Below the pieces are notes generated by a model that saw only the letters and a program-made list of their open reading frames with translations, was not told where the DNA came from and searched no databases. This document shows, piece by piece, positions 15,948 through 23,948 of a stretch of 64,000 nt of DNA. How positions within the stretch are numbered: the stretch's first letter is position 1; every line of letters begins with the position of its first letter. Both the position numbers and the translations under genes were made by a program. Source of the DNA: an uncultured Clostridia bacterium (GTDB taxonomy: Bacteria; Bacillota; Clostridia; Tissierellales; Peptoniphilaceae); assembly GCA_947254025.1 (NCBI GenBank), contig CAMYBS010000005.1, positions 23,110-87,109 on the forward strand, in the 5' to 3' direction.

Positions 15948-17704
15948 TCATCACCTCTATTTATCTTTTGCTCTAATAGTTGATCTTCATACAATTTATT
16001 GTATCTACCGTTAAGCTTAATTAGTTCATCATGAGTTCCTCTTTCGACTATAGCACCATCTTCTATGAATAATATCTCATCTGCATCCTTTATAGTTGAA
16101 ACTCTATGTGAGATGATGATCTTCGATGCGCCTCTTTCGTCTCTATTAAGATTTTGTAATATCTTTTCTTCAGTCTCAGTATCAACAGCAGATAAGGAGT
16201 CGTCCATGATAAGTATGTTTTTTTCCTTTGCTAAGGCTCTCGCTATAGAGACTCTTTGCTTTTGACCTCCAGATAGAGTTACGCCTCTCTCGCCTAGTAT
16301 GGTATCAAAGCCGTCCTTAAAGTCCATGATGTCATCATATACTCCAGCTATCTTGGCGTACTTTTCTATGGTCTCATCATCAAGCTCATGCTCGTAGTGA
16401 AACTCGATGTTCTCTTTAACAGTCTTTGAAAATAAAAAGTCGTCTTGTGGCACATAAGAGATGTTCTCCCTTAGTGAGTTTAGTTTTATTTCTCTTATGT
16501 CGTGACCATCGATAAGTATCTGACCTTGATTCACTTCGTATAGTCTTAGCATAACATTAACTATACTTGACTTGCCACTACCAGTCCTGCCTAGTATAGC
16601 AAGTGTCTTACCCGGGCTTATTTTAAAGCTTATGTCTTTAAGCGCATATGGAAGGTCCTCTGCGTACTTAAACGAAACATTTTTAAACTCGACCTCGCCT
16701 TTTGTGTCTTTCAAGTCGATGGCATCTTTCGCATCAACTATCTCCGGCTTAGTATTGAATATATTATTAAGCCTGTCCATGGACGCGGCGCCTCTTTGCA
16801 TAAAGACTATAACCATGCCAAGGGCTCTCGCTGGCCACATCATTAGTCCTAAGTATGCATTGAAGGCAATGAAGTCCCCTAGTAGCATAGTGCCTTGCAT
16901 AACCTCTTTTGCTCCAAATAAGAGTAAGAAAAGGTAGCTTAGGTTGCTTAATACTTGTATAAATGGATTAAAAAAGCTTTGCATTTTTGCAAGTTCAATG
17001 TTCTTGTCGTAGTACTTAAGGTTCTCTTCAATAAAGAGCTTCTTGTTCTCTTCTTCTTGACCGAAGGCTTTGATGATTCTAATGCCAGAGAAGTTCTCTT
17101 GTGCCCTAGTTGTTATCTTGCCATATTGAGCTTGCACTGCTTTGAAGCGTGAGTGAATAACACCACCAAATCTTGTTACTAATAGTATGATAAGTGGTAT
17201 TGTGAATAAAACTTTTGATGCAAACAAGACGTTTGTTGTTGCGATCATCATTACAAAGTTAAGTATAAGTAAGAATGTTGAGTCGATAAACATGATGATG
17301 CCTTGACCAAGAGTCATCCTAACAGCGTTTATGTCATTAGTCGCAAGACTCATTAGGTCCCCTGTCTTGTGCGTATTAAAAAAATTTTGAGAAAGACTCG
17401 TTAACTTCCAAAAGAAATCTTTTCTCAAATCATAGTCAACTCTCATCGAGTTACCTATTATGTAGTTTCTCCAAAAATATCTCGCAACGGCAACCATTAA
17501 TCCTGTAGCTATAGTAAGAAGTGCATACTTTGTCGCAAGCTTCATAGTAAGGACTCCCCTTTGGTAGTCGTTTGCAAAGTACTTAAGTATTTGAGGTATG
17601 TATAACTGAACAATGTCTATGAACAGTAGGAAAAATATCCCTAGTATGTAACCCCACTTGTACTTTCTGAAATATCTTAAAAGAGGTTTTAGTGATTTAA
17701 ACAT
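15944..17704 (-). CDS. Heterodimeric ABC exporter subunit, BmrC/YheI-like
   Basis: 586 residues: six-helix transmembrane domain, then an ATPase domain with GRTGSGKSS (Walker A), LSGGQKQRVS (canonical signature) and LIMDDSLSAVD, in which Asp replaces the catalytic Glu after Walker B. Together with the altered signature of the partner this gives one degenerate and one competent ATP site, as in BmrC/BmrD and LmrC/LmrD. Length matches YheI. It is the upstream gene of the pair. The region before it holds a strong inverted repeat that overlaps the likely promoter. Confidence 0.88.
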   Translation of the reverse strand: MFKSLKPLLRYFRKYKWGYILGIFFLLFIDIVQLYIPQILKYFANDYQRGVLTMKLATKYALLTIATGLMVAVARYFWRNYIIGNSMRVDYDLRKDFFWKLTSLSQNFFNTHKTGDLMSLATNDINAVRMTLGQGIIMFIDSTFLLILNFVMMIATTNVLFASKVLFTIPLIILLVTRFGGVIHSRFKAVQAQYGKITTRAQENFSGIRIIKAFGQEEENKKLFIEENLKYYDKNIELAKMQSFFNPFIQVLSNLSYLFLLLFGAKEVMQGTMLLGDFIAFNAYLGLMMWPARALGMVIVFMQRGAASMDRLNNIFNTKPEIVDAKDAIDLKDTKGEVEFKNVSFKYAEDLPYALKDISFKISPGKTLAILGRTGSGKSSIVNVMLRLYEVNQGQILIDGHDIREIKLNSLRENISYVPQDDFLFSKTVKENIEFHYEHELDDETIEKYAKIAGVYDDIMDFKDGFDTILGERGVTLSGGQKQRVSIARALAKEKNILIMDDSLSAVDTETEEKILQNLNRDERGASKIIISHRVSTIKDADEILFIEDGAIVERGTHDELIKLNGRYNKLYEDQLLEQKINRGDE

Positions 17705-17747
17705 ATTGCTCCTCCTTTACAAATGTTTCGTGTCCCTAAATATACTT

Positions 17748-17781
17748 TATCACTCCTTGAAGAAATAATCAAGGAGTGATA
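17748..17781. repeat. 12-bp perfect inverted repeat upstream of the ABC exporter
   Basis: TATCACTCCTTG (17748-17759) and CAAGGAGTGATA (17770-17781) with a 10-bp spacer. Only the plus side has a T-rich tail (GTTGTTTTTT), yet no plus-strand gene ends here. On the minus strand the arms overlap a plausible promoter (TTGATT, 17 bp, TAAAGT) for the exporter operon. It may be an operator, or a terminator for the PHP gene with a poor U-tract. Confidence 0.6.
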
Positions 17782-17798
17782 GTTGTTTTTTATTAATT

Positions 17799-18599
17799 TT
17801 ACAAATGTATTGGATATGGTCTTCTCTTCTTGTAGATGTATAGGTACTTAAAGCCCTTATCCTTTAGATACCTCTGAGCATCTTTTATACCATATGCAAG
17901 GTCCTGCGTATAATGTGCATCGGAACCAAGAGTTATTAGCTCACCACCAAGTTCCTTATACATATCAAGTATGTCATCTTGTGGGTGGAAGCACTTCATA
18001 TCAAAGCGAAGTGCAGCAGTGTTTATTTCCAATGCCTTTTCTTTGTCTATGAGCAGTTTTAATATCTCGTAGACTATCTCTTTAGCTGCATCTGTAAACT
18101 CGTATTCAATTTCTTTGTACTTGTAGTACCTATCGATAAAGTCGATATGTGCAAGTGAGTCAAAGCTATCAAAGTTCTTTAAGACCTCTAGCATCTGTGT
18201 GTAGTACTTAATCTGTCCTTCTTCGTAGTCACTAACGAAGTTCTTCTCTCTTGAAAAGATTTTCTCTCCATCTATACTGTGTATAGAGCAAAGTATAAAG
18301 TCGAAGGGGTTCTTGCTTAGCTCGTTATACTCATCAACAAGACCAAGCTGAAGACCAAACTCCACTCCCTTTAATACTTCTATCTCGTTTATGTAAGAGT
18401 ATTTTAATTTATTTATCTCTTTTAGGTAGTCCTCTATGTTAAAGAGAACTGTTTTACTTTTGTCTTGGTCAAGCGAAAGGTCTATATGGTCAGTAAAGCA
18501 TATAGCTTTAAGCCCTTGTTTGATAGCCTCCTTAACCATATCCTCAGGTGGGACCTTGCAGTCAACTGAAAAATTTGAATGCAAATGAAAATCGTACAT
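17799..18599 (-). CDS. PHP-domain histidinol-phosphatase-like protein
   Basis: 266-residue PHP-fold phosphoesterase of the HisJ/HisK family. Metal-binding motifs: YDFHLHSNFSVD near the N terminus, CFTDHID, HSIDGE, LAHIDFIDRY and LGSDAHYTQDLAYG. No other histidine-biosynthesis gene is visible, so its substrate may be a different phosphomonoester. It lies 9 bp downstream of the NAD kinase gene and shares its transcript. Confidence 0.83.
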   Translation of the reverse strand: MYDFHLHSNFSVDCKVPPEDMVKEAIKQGLKAICFTDHIDLSLDQDKSKTVLFNIEDYLKEINKLKYSYINEIEVLKGVEFGLQLGLVDEYNELSKNPFDFILCSIHSIDGEKIFSREKNFVSDYEEGQIKYYTQMLEVLKNFDSFDSLAHIDFIDRYYKYKEIEYEFTDAAKEIVYEILKLLIDKEKALEINTAALRFDMKCFHPQDDILDMYKELGGELITLGSDAHYTQDLAYGIKDAQRYLKDKGFKYLYIYKKRRPYPIHL

Positions 18600-18608
18600 C
18601 TATGCCTC

Positions 18609-19412
18609 CTATAAAAATTTATCTTTTAAGTTGTTCCAATAACTATCTTTAGCAAATACTATTCTATAAATCTTCTTGTAGTTCATATCAATCTCTACAT
18701 ACTTAACGTCTTTGAATATGGTTTCCTCGCCATCGTTAAGAAGTATGATCTCGCCTTCGTATCTCTTCTTTGGCTCAAGCCTTACTATGAAGTTCGGTGG
18801 AACTATAAGTGAGTTTTGTAAGGATCTAAAGGCCTTCGAGTTGATAGGTGCGAGTGGTGTTATTTGTAAGCACTCAAGCTTAGGATGCACAACGCTGCCA
18901 CGTACTGAGTAGTTATATGCAGTGCTGCCTACTGGTGTAGAGACTATAAGTCCGTCGCCAAAGAACCTCTCTAAGTAGTTTGAGTTAATAAAGACATCAA
19001 GTTCAACCGCCTTTGAGTTGTTTGCCTTGACAACCATCTCGTTAACAGAGAGCAGTCTTTCGCTTCCGCCCTCATAAGAGACATTAGTCTCTATTAAGTG
19101 CATGGGCTCTTGTCTATATTCACCGGCAATATACTCCTCGACAAATCTATCGACATCGTCAATTGAAAGCTCTTGAAAGAAACCTAAGTGGCCTGTATTG
19201 AAACCAACGAAAGGCACCTCGGGAAAATCATTTTGATGCACGCTTCTTAAGAAGGAGCCATCACCACCCAATACTATAGACAGCTCTGCATCCTTATTAA
19301 AGTCTCTAGTCGTAATGAAGCCACGCTCTCCAAGCTTATCTTCAAGCTCTAAGAGTATCTTCTTACTTAAGTCGTCGTCTTTAGCGATTATATTTATAAT
19401 TCTCTCACTCAT
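18609..19412 (-). CDS. nadK: NAD kinase
   Basis: 267-residue NAD(P) kinase, making NADP from NAD and ATP or polyphosphate. The catalytic motif VLGGDGSFLR (residues 47-56), GFNTGHLGFF, and the conserved glycine-rich region GLIVSTPVGSTAYNYS are intact. It has its own promoter (TTGAAA, 17 bp, TATAAT on the minus strand at 19442-19470) and an AGGTG ribosome site. It is followed in the same operon by the PHP phosphatase gene and divergent from the pseudouridine synthase gene. Confidence 0.95.
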   Translation of the reverse strand: MSERIINIIAKDDDLSKKILLELEDKLGERGFITTRDFNKDAELSIVLGGDGSFLRSVHQNDFPEVPFVGFNTGHLGFFQELSIDDVDRFVEEYIAGEYRQEPMHLIETNVSYEGGSERLLSVNEMVVKANNSKAVELDVFINSNYLERFFGDGLIVSTPVGSTAYNYSVRGSVVHPKLECLQITPLAPINSKAFRSLQNSLIVPPNFIVRLEPKKRYEGEIILLNDGEETIFKDVKYVEIDMNYKKIYRIVFAKDSYWNNLKDKFL

Positions 19413-19441
19413 ATCGTCACCTCTGTATGAACTATTACTTA

Positions 19442-19470
19442 ATTATATAACAAAAATAGTATTTTTTCAA
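19442..19470 (-). promoter_or_regulatory. nadK promoter
   Basis: TTGAAA (19465-19470, minus), 17 bp, TATAAT (19442-19447). Consensus-like sigma-A promoter. Confidence 0.8.
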
Positions 19471-19489
19471 TGTTTTAAATGCTCTTCGC

Positions 19490-19518
19490 TTGTAAAAACT
19501 CTTAATATATAATATAAT
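19490..19518 (+). promoter_or_regulatory. Promoter of the RluA-type gene
   Basis: TTGTAA (19490-19495), 17 bp, TATAAT (19513-19518). The transcript would start near 19525, just before the ribosome site AGGTG and the GTG start at 19537. Confidence 0.8.
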
Positions 19519-19536
19519 TTACTCGTAGGTGATAAT

Positions 19537-20433
19537 GTGATTAACGATGAGTACAATGTATGCTTTGTTGCAAAGAGGTCATATGACAAGATGAGTGAGA
19601 TGATTGACGAGCTTAATATATCAAAGAGACTCTTTAGACGAAGCTACCTTAATAAAGATATATTTGTAAATGAAAAATTTAGACGCAAGGACCTACCCAT
19701 AGTTAAGGGAGAGGTGCTTCATATACATATGCCCGAAGAGGACACAGTGCCTGATGACTTCACATGCGAGATGGACATAGTAGATGAGACTATAGACTAC
19801 ATGGTCATCAATAAAGAGAAGGGCATCTTGGTACACGAGACGAAGAACAATCAAGGCGCGACTATGTATAATGCTCTTAACAATCTATTTCAGTCACGCT
19901 CTCTTAAGAGGCGCGTTCGTCTTGTCAACAGACTCGATATGAACACAACAGGTCTTATGCTCGTTGCGAAAAACCCCTTCGCCCACTACAATCTTATGCT
20001 TCAGATGGAGAGTGGTACCTTCAAGAAGAAGTACCATGCAGTAGTCGATGGATGCTTTCCTTATGATGAGATAGTAGTTGAAAAGAACATCAAGACCGAC
20101 GAGACTGATCATATAAAGAAGAGAGTCTGTGATAATGACGAGGGTGACTATGCAAAGACCATATTCAAAAAAGTTCTAAGCACAGAAAAGTTCTCTATAG
20201 TCGAAGCTGATTTGTGCACTGGAAGGACGCATCAGATAAGACTGCACCTAGCATACTTGGGCTTTCCTATAGTAGGTGACACTCTGTACAATGAGAAGAC
20301 TTATGAGGGTGTTGATAGGCAACTATTGCATTCCTTCGAGATAAGCTTTAAAGATCCAAGGACTAATGAAGAGAGACGCTATGTAGTGAGTGATCACTCT
20401 GATATAATAAATTTTTCTAAAAATTTTGTGTAA
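19537..20433 (+). CDS. RluA family RNA pseudouridine synthase
   Basis: 298-residue pseudouridine synthase acting on rRNA or tRNA uridines. The family catalytic motif is NRLDMNTTGL with Asp134. C-terminal motifs CTGRTHQIRLHLAYLGFPIVGD are split here by position but both present. The N-terminal 60 residues resemble a short S4-like segment. The start is GTG at 19537 after AGGTG; no ATG fits better. The exact target site cannot be assigned. Confidence 0.9.
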   Translation: MINDEYNVCFVAKRSYDKMSEMIDELNISKRLFRRSYLNKDIFVNEKFRRKDLPIVKGEVLHIHMPEEDTVPDDFTCEMDIVDETIDYMVINKEKGILVHETKNNQGATMYNALNNLFQSRSLKRRVRLVNRLDMNTTGLMLVAKNPFAHYNLMLQMESGTFKKKYHAVVDGCFPYDEIVVEKNIKTDETDHIKKRVCDNDEGDYAKTIFKKVLSTEKFSIVEADLCTGRTHQIRLHLAYLGFPIVGDTLYNEKTYEGVDRQLLHSFEISFKDPRTNEERRYVVSDHSDIINFSKNFV

Positions 20434-20438
20434 ATGAC

Positions 20439-20467
20439 TTGCATTTTAAAAGTCTTTGCTATATAAT
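20439..20467 (+). promoter_or_regulatory. 6S RNA promoter
   Basis: TTGCAT (20439-20444), 17 bp, TATAAT (20462-20467). It lies directly after the pseudouridine synthase stop and points to a start near 20474. Confidence 0.75.
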
Positions 20468-20473
20468 ATATAT

Positions 20474-20650
20474 AAGCTATCCTGTAGTGCGCGCTTTTCA
20501 TATTAATTTAACCGACAATAATAATATGGGATCGTGATTTTTTTACAATAGATAATATGCCTTAAGTGGACATTAGAAGTTGTGAATAACGAACCCACCT
20601 CGTATATGCGGGGATAAATTACTTATGAAAAACGGCACATAATGGGATTA
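20474..20650 (+). ncRNA. ssrS: 6S RNA
   Basis: About 177 nt without an open frame. The ends form the long closing helix typical of 6S RNA: ATCC (20479-20482) with GGAT, GTGC (20487-20490) with GCAC (20635-20638), TTTTCAT (20495-20501) with ATGAAAA (20625-20631), and TAATTT (20504-20509) with AAATTA (20616-20621). The 3' strand of the bubble holds a small hairpin (CCTCG/CGGGG), and TTTACAA/TTGTGAA forms the upper arm. 6S RNA binds sigma-A RNA polymerase by mimicking an open promoter. A strong promoter and a terminator flank it. The exact 3' end is estimated. Confidence 0.8.
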
Positions 20651-20658
20651 CATATCAA

Positions 20659-20695
20659 AAGAGAGTGAGTATATACTCACTCTCTTTAGTTTTGT
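20659..20695 (+). terminator. 6S RNA terminator
   Basis: Perfect stem AAGAGAGTGAGT/ACTCACTCTCTT (20659-20670, 20675-20686) with an ATAT loop and a TTTAGTTTT tail on the plus strand. Confidence 0.8.
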
Positions 20696-20708
20696 GCTAA
20701 AAACATAT

Positions 20709-20737
20709 AGAGGCTCTCACTAGGAGGGCCTCTTTTT
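20709..20737. terminator. Second terminator between 6S RNA and the corrinoid cluster
   Basis: Stem AGAGGC/GCCTCT extended by a T-G wobble and CTC/GAG (20709-20733), followed by T5 on the plus strand. On the minus strand the U-rich tail is weaker, but it may also end the corrinoid operon, whose last stop codon is at 20740. Confidence 0.65.
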
Positions 20738-20739
20738 AG

Positions 20740-21885
20740 CTAAAGCATCTCTATGAATGCTTCGATTCTTGTGTTTAATTGTCCCAAGTCTGACTCTGAG
20801 TAATCAGTTTCTACTTGGATGTAAGGAGTATTCTTTTCTTTTGTGACAAAGTCTCTAATAACTTTTGTCTCTACTTGGAATGGTGTACATGCTTGAAGCT
20901 GCATATCAACAACGCCATCAACCTTATACTCATCTATCATTCTTGATAATAGATTAAGCCTTGGTGTGTTAGGACTGATACATGCGCAGCCAATGTTTAA
21001 GTACTTCTTAGCAAGCGCATCATATATGTCTGGATTACTTAGGTCAACGTTCTCATCTATCGCCTTAGCGCCACCACAGTTTTCGTAGCTAACTACAATG
21101 CCTCCGTTGTCCTCAACAGCCTTTATTACCTTTTCAGTCGCTCCACCTATTGGGCAACCTGTAATAAGTATCCTCTTCTTACCTGTGATGTGTTTGTTCT
21201 CACTTAAAATTTTCTTCTTAAGCTCTGAAAGCTCATTAGGTATTGCCTTCTTATCGAATTCAAATTGCACTCCATTTAAAACATGCCACAAGTCTAAACC
21301 CATGATAGGAAGTTCGTCAGCCTTCATTATGCCATAAAAGTCTTTAACAGCACTTCTTTCATTGTTCTTTATCACAGTTGCTTCTCTAAGCTTTTCTTCT
21401 GTTATCTCACATCCAAACTCTTTCGATACATATGCAGCAAGCTTTTTAATCTCAGCCTTCCATAGCTTAAGGCTCTCCTCAGACCTCTTTTGTGGCAGCT
21501 CCATAACATAGACGTGCTTAATCATACCAAGGTACTCATACATCTTCTTCTTGCCATCGCAAGTTGTTTCTCCGACTATAAGGTCAGAGAAATAAAAGAA
21601 GGGACACTTGTCTGTTATAGCAAAGCCGTAGCTTGCCTTGATAAGTGGGCAAAGGTTTGTAGGTAAGTCCCTTTCAGCATCTTTTATGGTTTCATCAGAT
21701 GTTGAACATAAGGAAACAGATGTCGCTCCCGCCGCAAGAGCTATCTCTTGCGGAAAGAATGTACAGAATATACCTATGACAGGTATATTCTTGTCTTTAA
21801 TTTCTTTTACTTTTAAAAACGATTCTCTTCTCTTGTCTTTAAATTCATCAAAAATCTCTGGTAAATCTTTTCTTATGTTTATCAA
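20740..21885 (-). CDS. Double-cubane-cluster anaerobic reductase (2-hydroxyacyl-CoA dehydratase family)
   Basis: 381 residues. The sequence follows the YjiM / DCCP branch of the HgdB family: IFCTFFPQEIALAAGA, TNLCPLIKASYG, FSDLIVGETTCDGKKKMYE, ITGCPIGG, YENCGGAKAI, IGCACISPN and LQACTPFQVET supply the conserved cysteines for an [8Fe-9S] double cubane. Characterised relatives couple ATP hydrolysis by a separate activator ATPase to low-potential reductions; natural substrates are unknown. No activator gene is adjacent. It is last in a corrinoid methyltransferase operon, 33 bp after the NhaC-type permease gene. Confidence 0.87.
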   Translation of the reverse strand: MINIRKDLPEIFDEFKDKRRESFLKVKEIKDKNIPVIGIFCTFFPQEIALAAGATSVSLCSTSDETIKDAERDLPTNLCPLIKASYGFAITDKCPFFYFSDLIVGETTCDGKKKMYEYLGMIKHVYVMELPQKRSEESLKLWKAEIKKLAAYVSKEFGCEITEEKLREATVIKNNERSAVKDFYGIMKADELPIMGLDLWHVLNGVQFEFDKKAIPNELSELKKKILSENKHITGKKRILITGCPIGGATEKVIKAVEDNGGIVVSYENCGGAKAIDENVDLSNPDIYDALAKKYLNIGCACISPNTPRLNLLSRMIDEYKVDGVVDMQLQACTPFQVETKVIRDFVTKEKNTPYIQVETDYSESDLGQLNTRIEAFIEML

Positions 21886-21918
21886 AATATCTTCCTCTAT
21901 AAATCAATTAAATATAAT

Positions 21919-23271
21919 TTATGCTTCTTCTACTTTGTCAAGTTCAAAGTTCCATTTAGTCTTAAGGTCAGCGTATCTAACAAAGATTGATAGAACTGCA
22001 AATACTAATAATATCATTGGATACCAAATATATGGAACTAACTCAACTGGTGATACAGCCCCTTCAGTGAAGCCTGAAGCGATAAGTATTTGTGCACCGT
22101 AAGGGATAAGTCCTTGAGTTATACAACTGAACATATCAAGTAGTGATGCTGTTCTTCTAGGGTCAACTTTGAATTTATTAGAAATTCTCTTTGCGATAGG
22201 TCCGCATATGATGATTGATACAGTGTTATTTGCAAGAGCAGCGTTTGATATCATAGTTAGTAGTGCAGTAGATAGTTCTGCAGAGTTTTTGCCCTTTGCC
22301 ATCTTAGCTATCTTTAATACTAGCCATTCGATACCGCCATTAGCTCTAACCATATTAGCAAGACCACCAGTTAGCATTGAAAGTAAGAATATTTCAAATT
22401 GTCCTGAAAAGCCACTAAAAATGTTTTGGCAAAGTTCAAGTCCGTTGTATGAGCCAGTTGCGATACCAACTCCGCCTGCAAATACAATACCAAGTGTAAG
22501 TACAACGAATACGTTAACGCCACATAAAGCAGCTATAAGTACGAACAAGTAAGGTAAGATAAGTACAAAGTTGTAGCTTAAATCATCAAAGTTAACTGGT
22601 CCAGATGTCCTAGCAACTATTAATAAGATAATAAGTGTTACAATTGCGGCTGGTAGTGCTACCTTGAAGTTTGATCTAAACTTATCCTTCATATCAACAT
22701 TTTGAGTTCTTGTTGCGGCGATTGTTGTGTCGGATATAACTGAAAGGTTGTCACCAAACATTGATCCACCTACTAAAGCCCCTAATACTAAAGCAACTGG
22801 TAGACCTGCTTTTTGTGCAATACCTACAGCGATAGGACCAACTGTAACTATAGTACCAACTGAAGTACCTGTTGCGATTGATAAGAAGCAAGCGATTACA
22901 AATAAACCTGCTGTTATGAATTGAACTGGTATTATGCTTAAGCCTAAGTTTACAACTGAGTCAACAGCTCCAGATGCCTTAGATAGTGTTGCGAAAGCAC
23001 CAGCTAAGATGTAGATTAAACACATGATGATGATGTTGTCATCTCCGCAGCCTTTAACGAATACTTCGAACTTTGAGTCTATCGATCCCTTAAACATTAA
23101 GAAGGCAACGATAGTACCAATAAGTACTGCTATAGGTGATGGTATTTGGTAGAATGCCATCTCTACACCCATGTTGTCTAAAATGATTCCTGATAACAAG
23201 AAAAAACCTATAAATACAATGAATGGTATCAGTGCCAATCCATTAGGTTTGATTGATGATTTTTCGTCCAT
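21919..23271 (-). CDS. NhaC-family Na+/H+ antiporter or Na+-coupled permease
   Basis: About 450 residues with 11-12 hydrophobic segments. Family-like motifs include ATGTSVGTIVTVGPIAVGIA, GGSMFGDNLSVISDTTIAATRTQ and SNAALANNTVSIIICG. ATG at 23271 is preferred because it sits 8 bp after AGGAGG; a GTG one codon earlier is possible. NhaC relatives also include sodium-coupled exchangers of organic acids. Placement between the corrinoid protein and the reductase suggests it imports the substrate or exports the product of the pathway (inference). Confidence 0.85.
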   Translation of the reverse strand: MDEKSSIKPNGLALIPFIVFIGFFLLSGIILDNMGVEMAFYQIPSPIAVLIGTIVAFLMFKGSIDSKFEVFVKGCGDDNIIIMCLIYILAGAFATLSKASGAVDSVVNLGLSIIPVQFITAGLFVIACFLSIATGTSVGTIVTVGPIAVGIAQKAGLPVALVLGALVGGSMFGDNLSVISDTTIAATRTQNVDMKDKFRSNFKVALPAAIVTLIILLIVARTSGPVNFDDLSYNFVLILPYLFVLIAALCGVNVFVVLTLGIVFAGGVGIATGSYNGLELCQNIFSGFSGQFEIFLLSMLTGGLANMVRANGGIEWLVLKIAKMAKGKNSAELSTALLTMISNAALANNTVSIIICGPIAKRISNKFKVDPRRTASLLDMFSCITQGLIPYGAQILIASGFTEGAVSPVELVPYIWYPMILLVFAVLSIFVRYADLKTKWNFELDKVEEA

Positions 23272-23294
23272 CACAAATTCCTCCTACTTTTTTA

Positions 23295-23939
23295 TTATAT
23301 TTTTAATAACTCCTTAGCAGCTTTAACGGCTTCGACAGCATCTACAGTATACTTATCTGCGCCAATCTTATTTGCAAATGATTGTGAGATAGGTCCTCCA
23401 CCTATCATTACTTTGTATTTGTCTCTTATGCCTCTGTCTTCAAGTATCTCAATGACTCTTCTCATGTTTCTCATGGTTGTTGTCATAAGTGTCGACATAC
23501 ATATGATGTCAACTCCATGCTCTTGTGCGGCGTCAACAAACTTATGCACTTCAACATCTCTGCCTAGGTCTATGACTTCAAAACCTTGTGTTTGAAACAT
23601 GGTCTTAACTAAGTTCTTGCCAATGTCGTGAGTGTCCCCTTCAACAACACCTATGACTATCTTGTGATTGTGTTCAAGCTCGTTCTTCTCTAGGTGTGGT
23701 CTTAACACATCAAGTGCATTGTTCATTGCATCTGAACATAACAAAAGGTCTGTTACGAAATATTCCTCTTCTTGAAAAGCTTCCCCCGCTCTTTTCATTC
23801 CTGGAACCAATCCGTTAACTATAGCATCAAGTGCGTCATAACCTTCATCAATATAGTTTTGTGCCACCTCTGCTATCTTTTCGTCTTCGTATTCGTAGAC
23901 GTAGTCGTCTAGAATTTTGTAGTACTCTTCTTTTCTCAT
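23295..23939 (-). CDS. Corrinoid (B12-binding) methyl-carrier protein
   Basis: 214 residues: a helical cap (about residues 1-88) and a Rossmann-type cobalamin domain with GDTHDIGKN, giving the base-off lower ligand His104 within D-x-H-x-x-G, then the GGGPIS loop. Homologous to MtaC/MtbC/MtvC-type proteins that carry a methyl group between two methyltransferases. It lies 9 bp after the activator gene and within the operon, so it probably shuttles methyl groups between the UroD-fold proteins encoded upstream. Confidence 0.93.
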   Translation of the reverse strand: MRKEEYYKILDDYVYEYEDEKIAEVAQNYIDEGYDALDAIVNGLVPGMKRAGEAFQEEEYFVTDLLLCSDAMNNALDVLRPHLEKNELEHNHKIVIGVVEGDTHDIGKNLVKTMFQTQGFEVIDLGRDVEVHKFVDAAQEHGVDIICMSTLMTTTMRNMRRVIEILEDRGIRDKYKVMIGGGPISQSFANKIGADKYTVDAVEAVKAAKELLKI

Positions 23940-23948
23940 ATCTTCCTC

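Noticed and set aside
17748-17781. Plus-strand terminator
   Set aside because: The stem and T-rich tail fit, but no plus-strand gene or promoter precedes it, so it was listed as a dyad instead.
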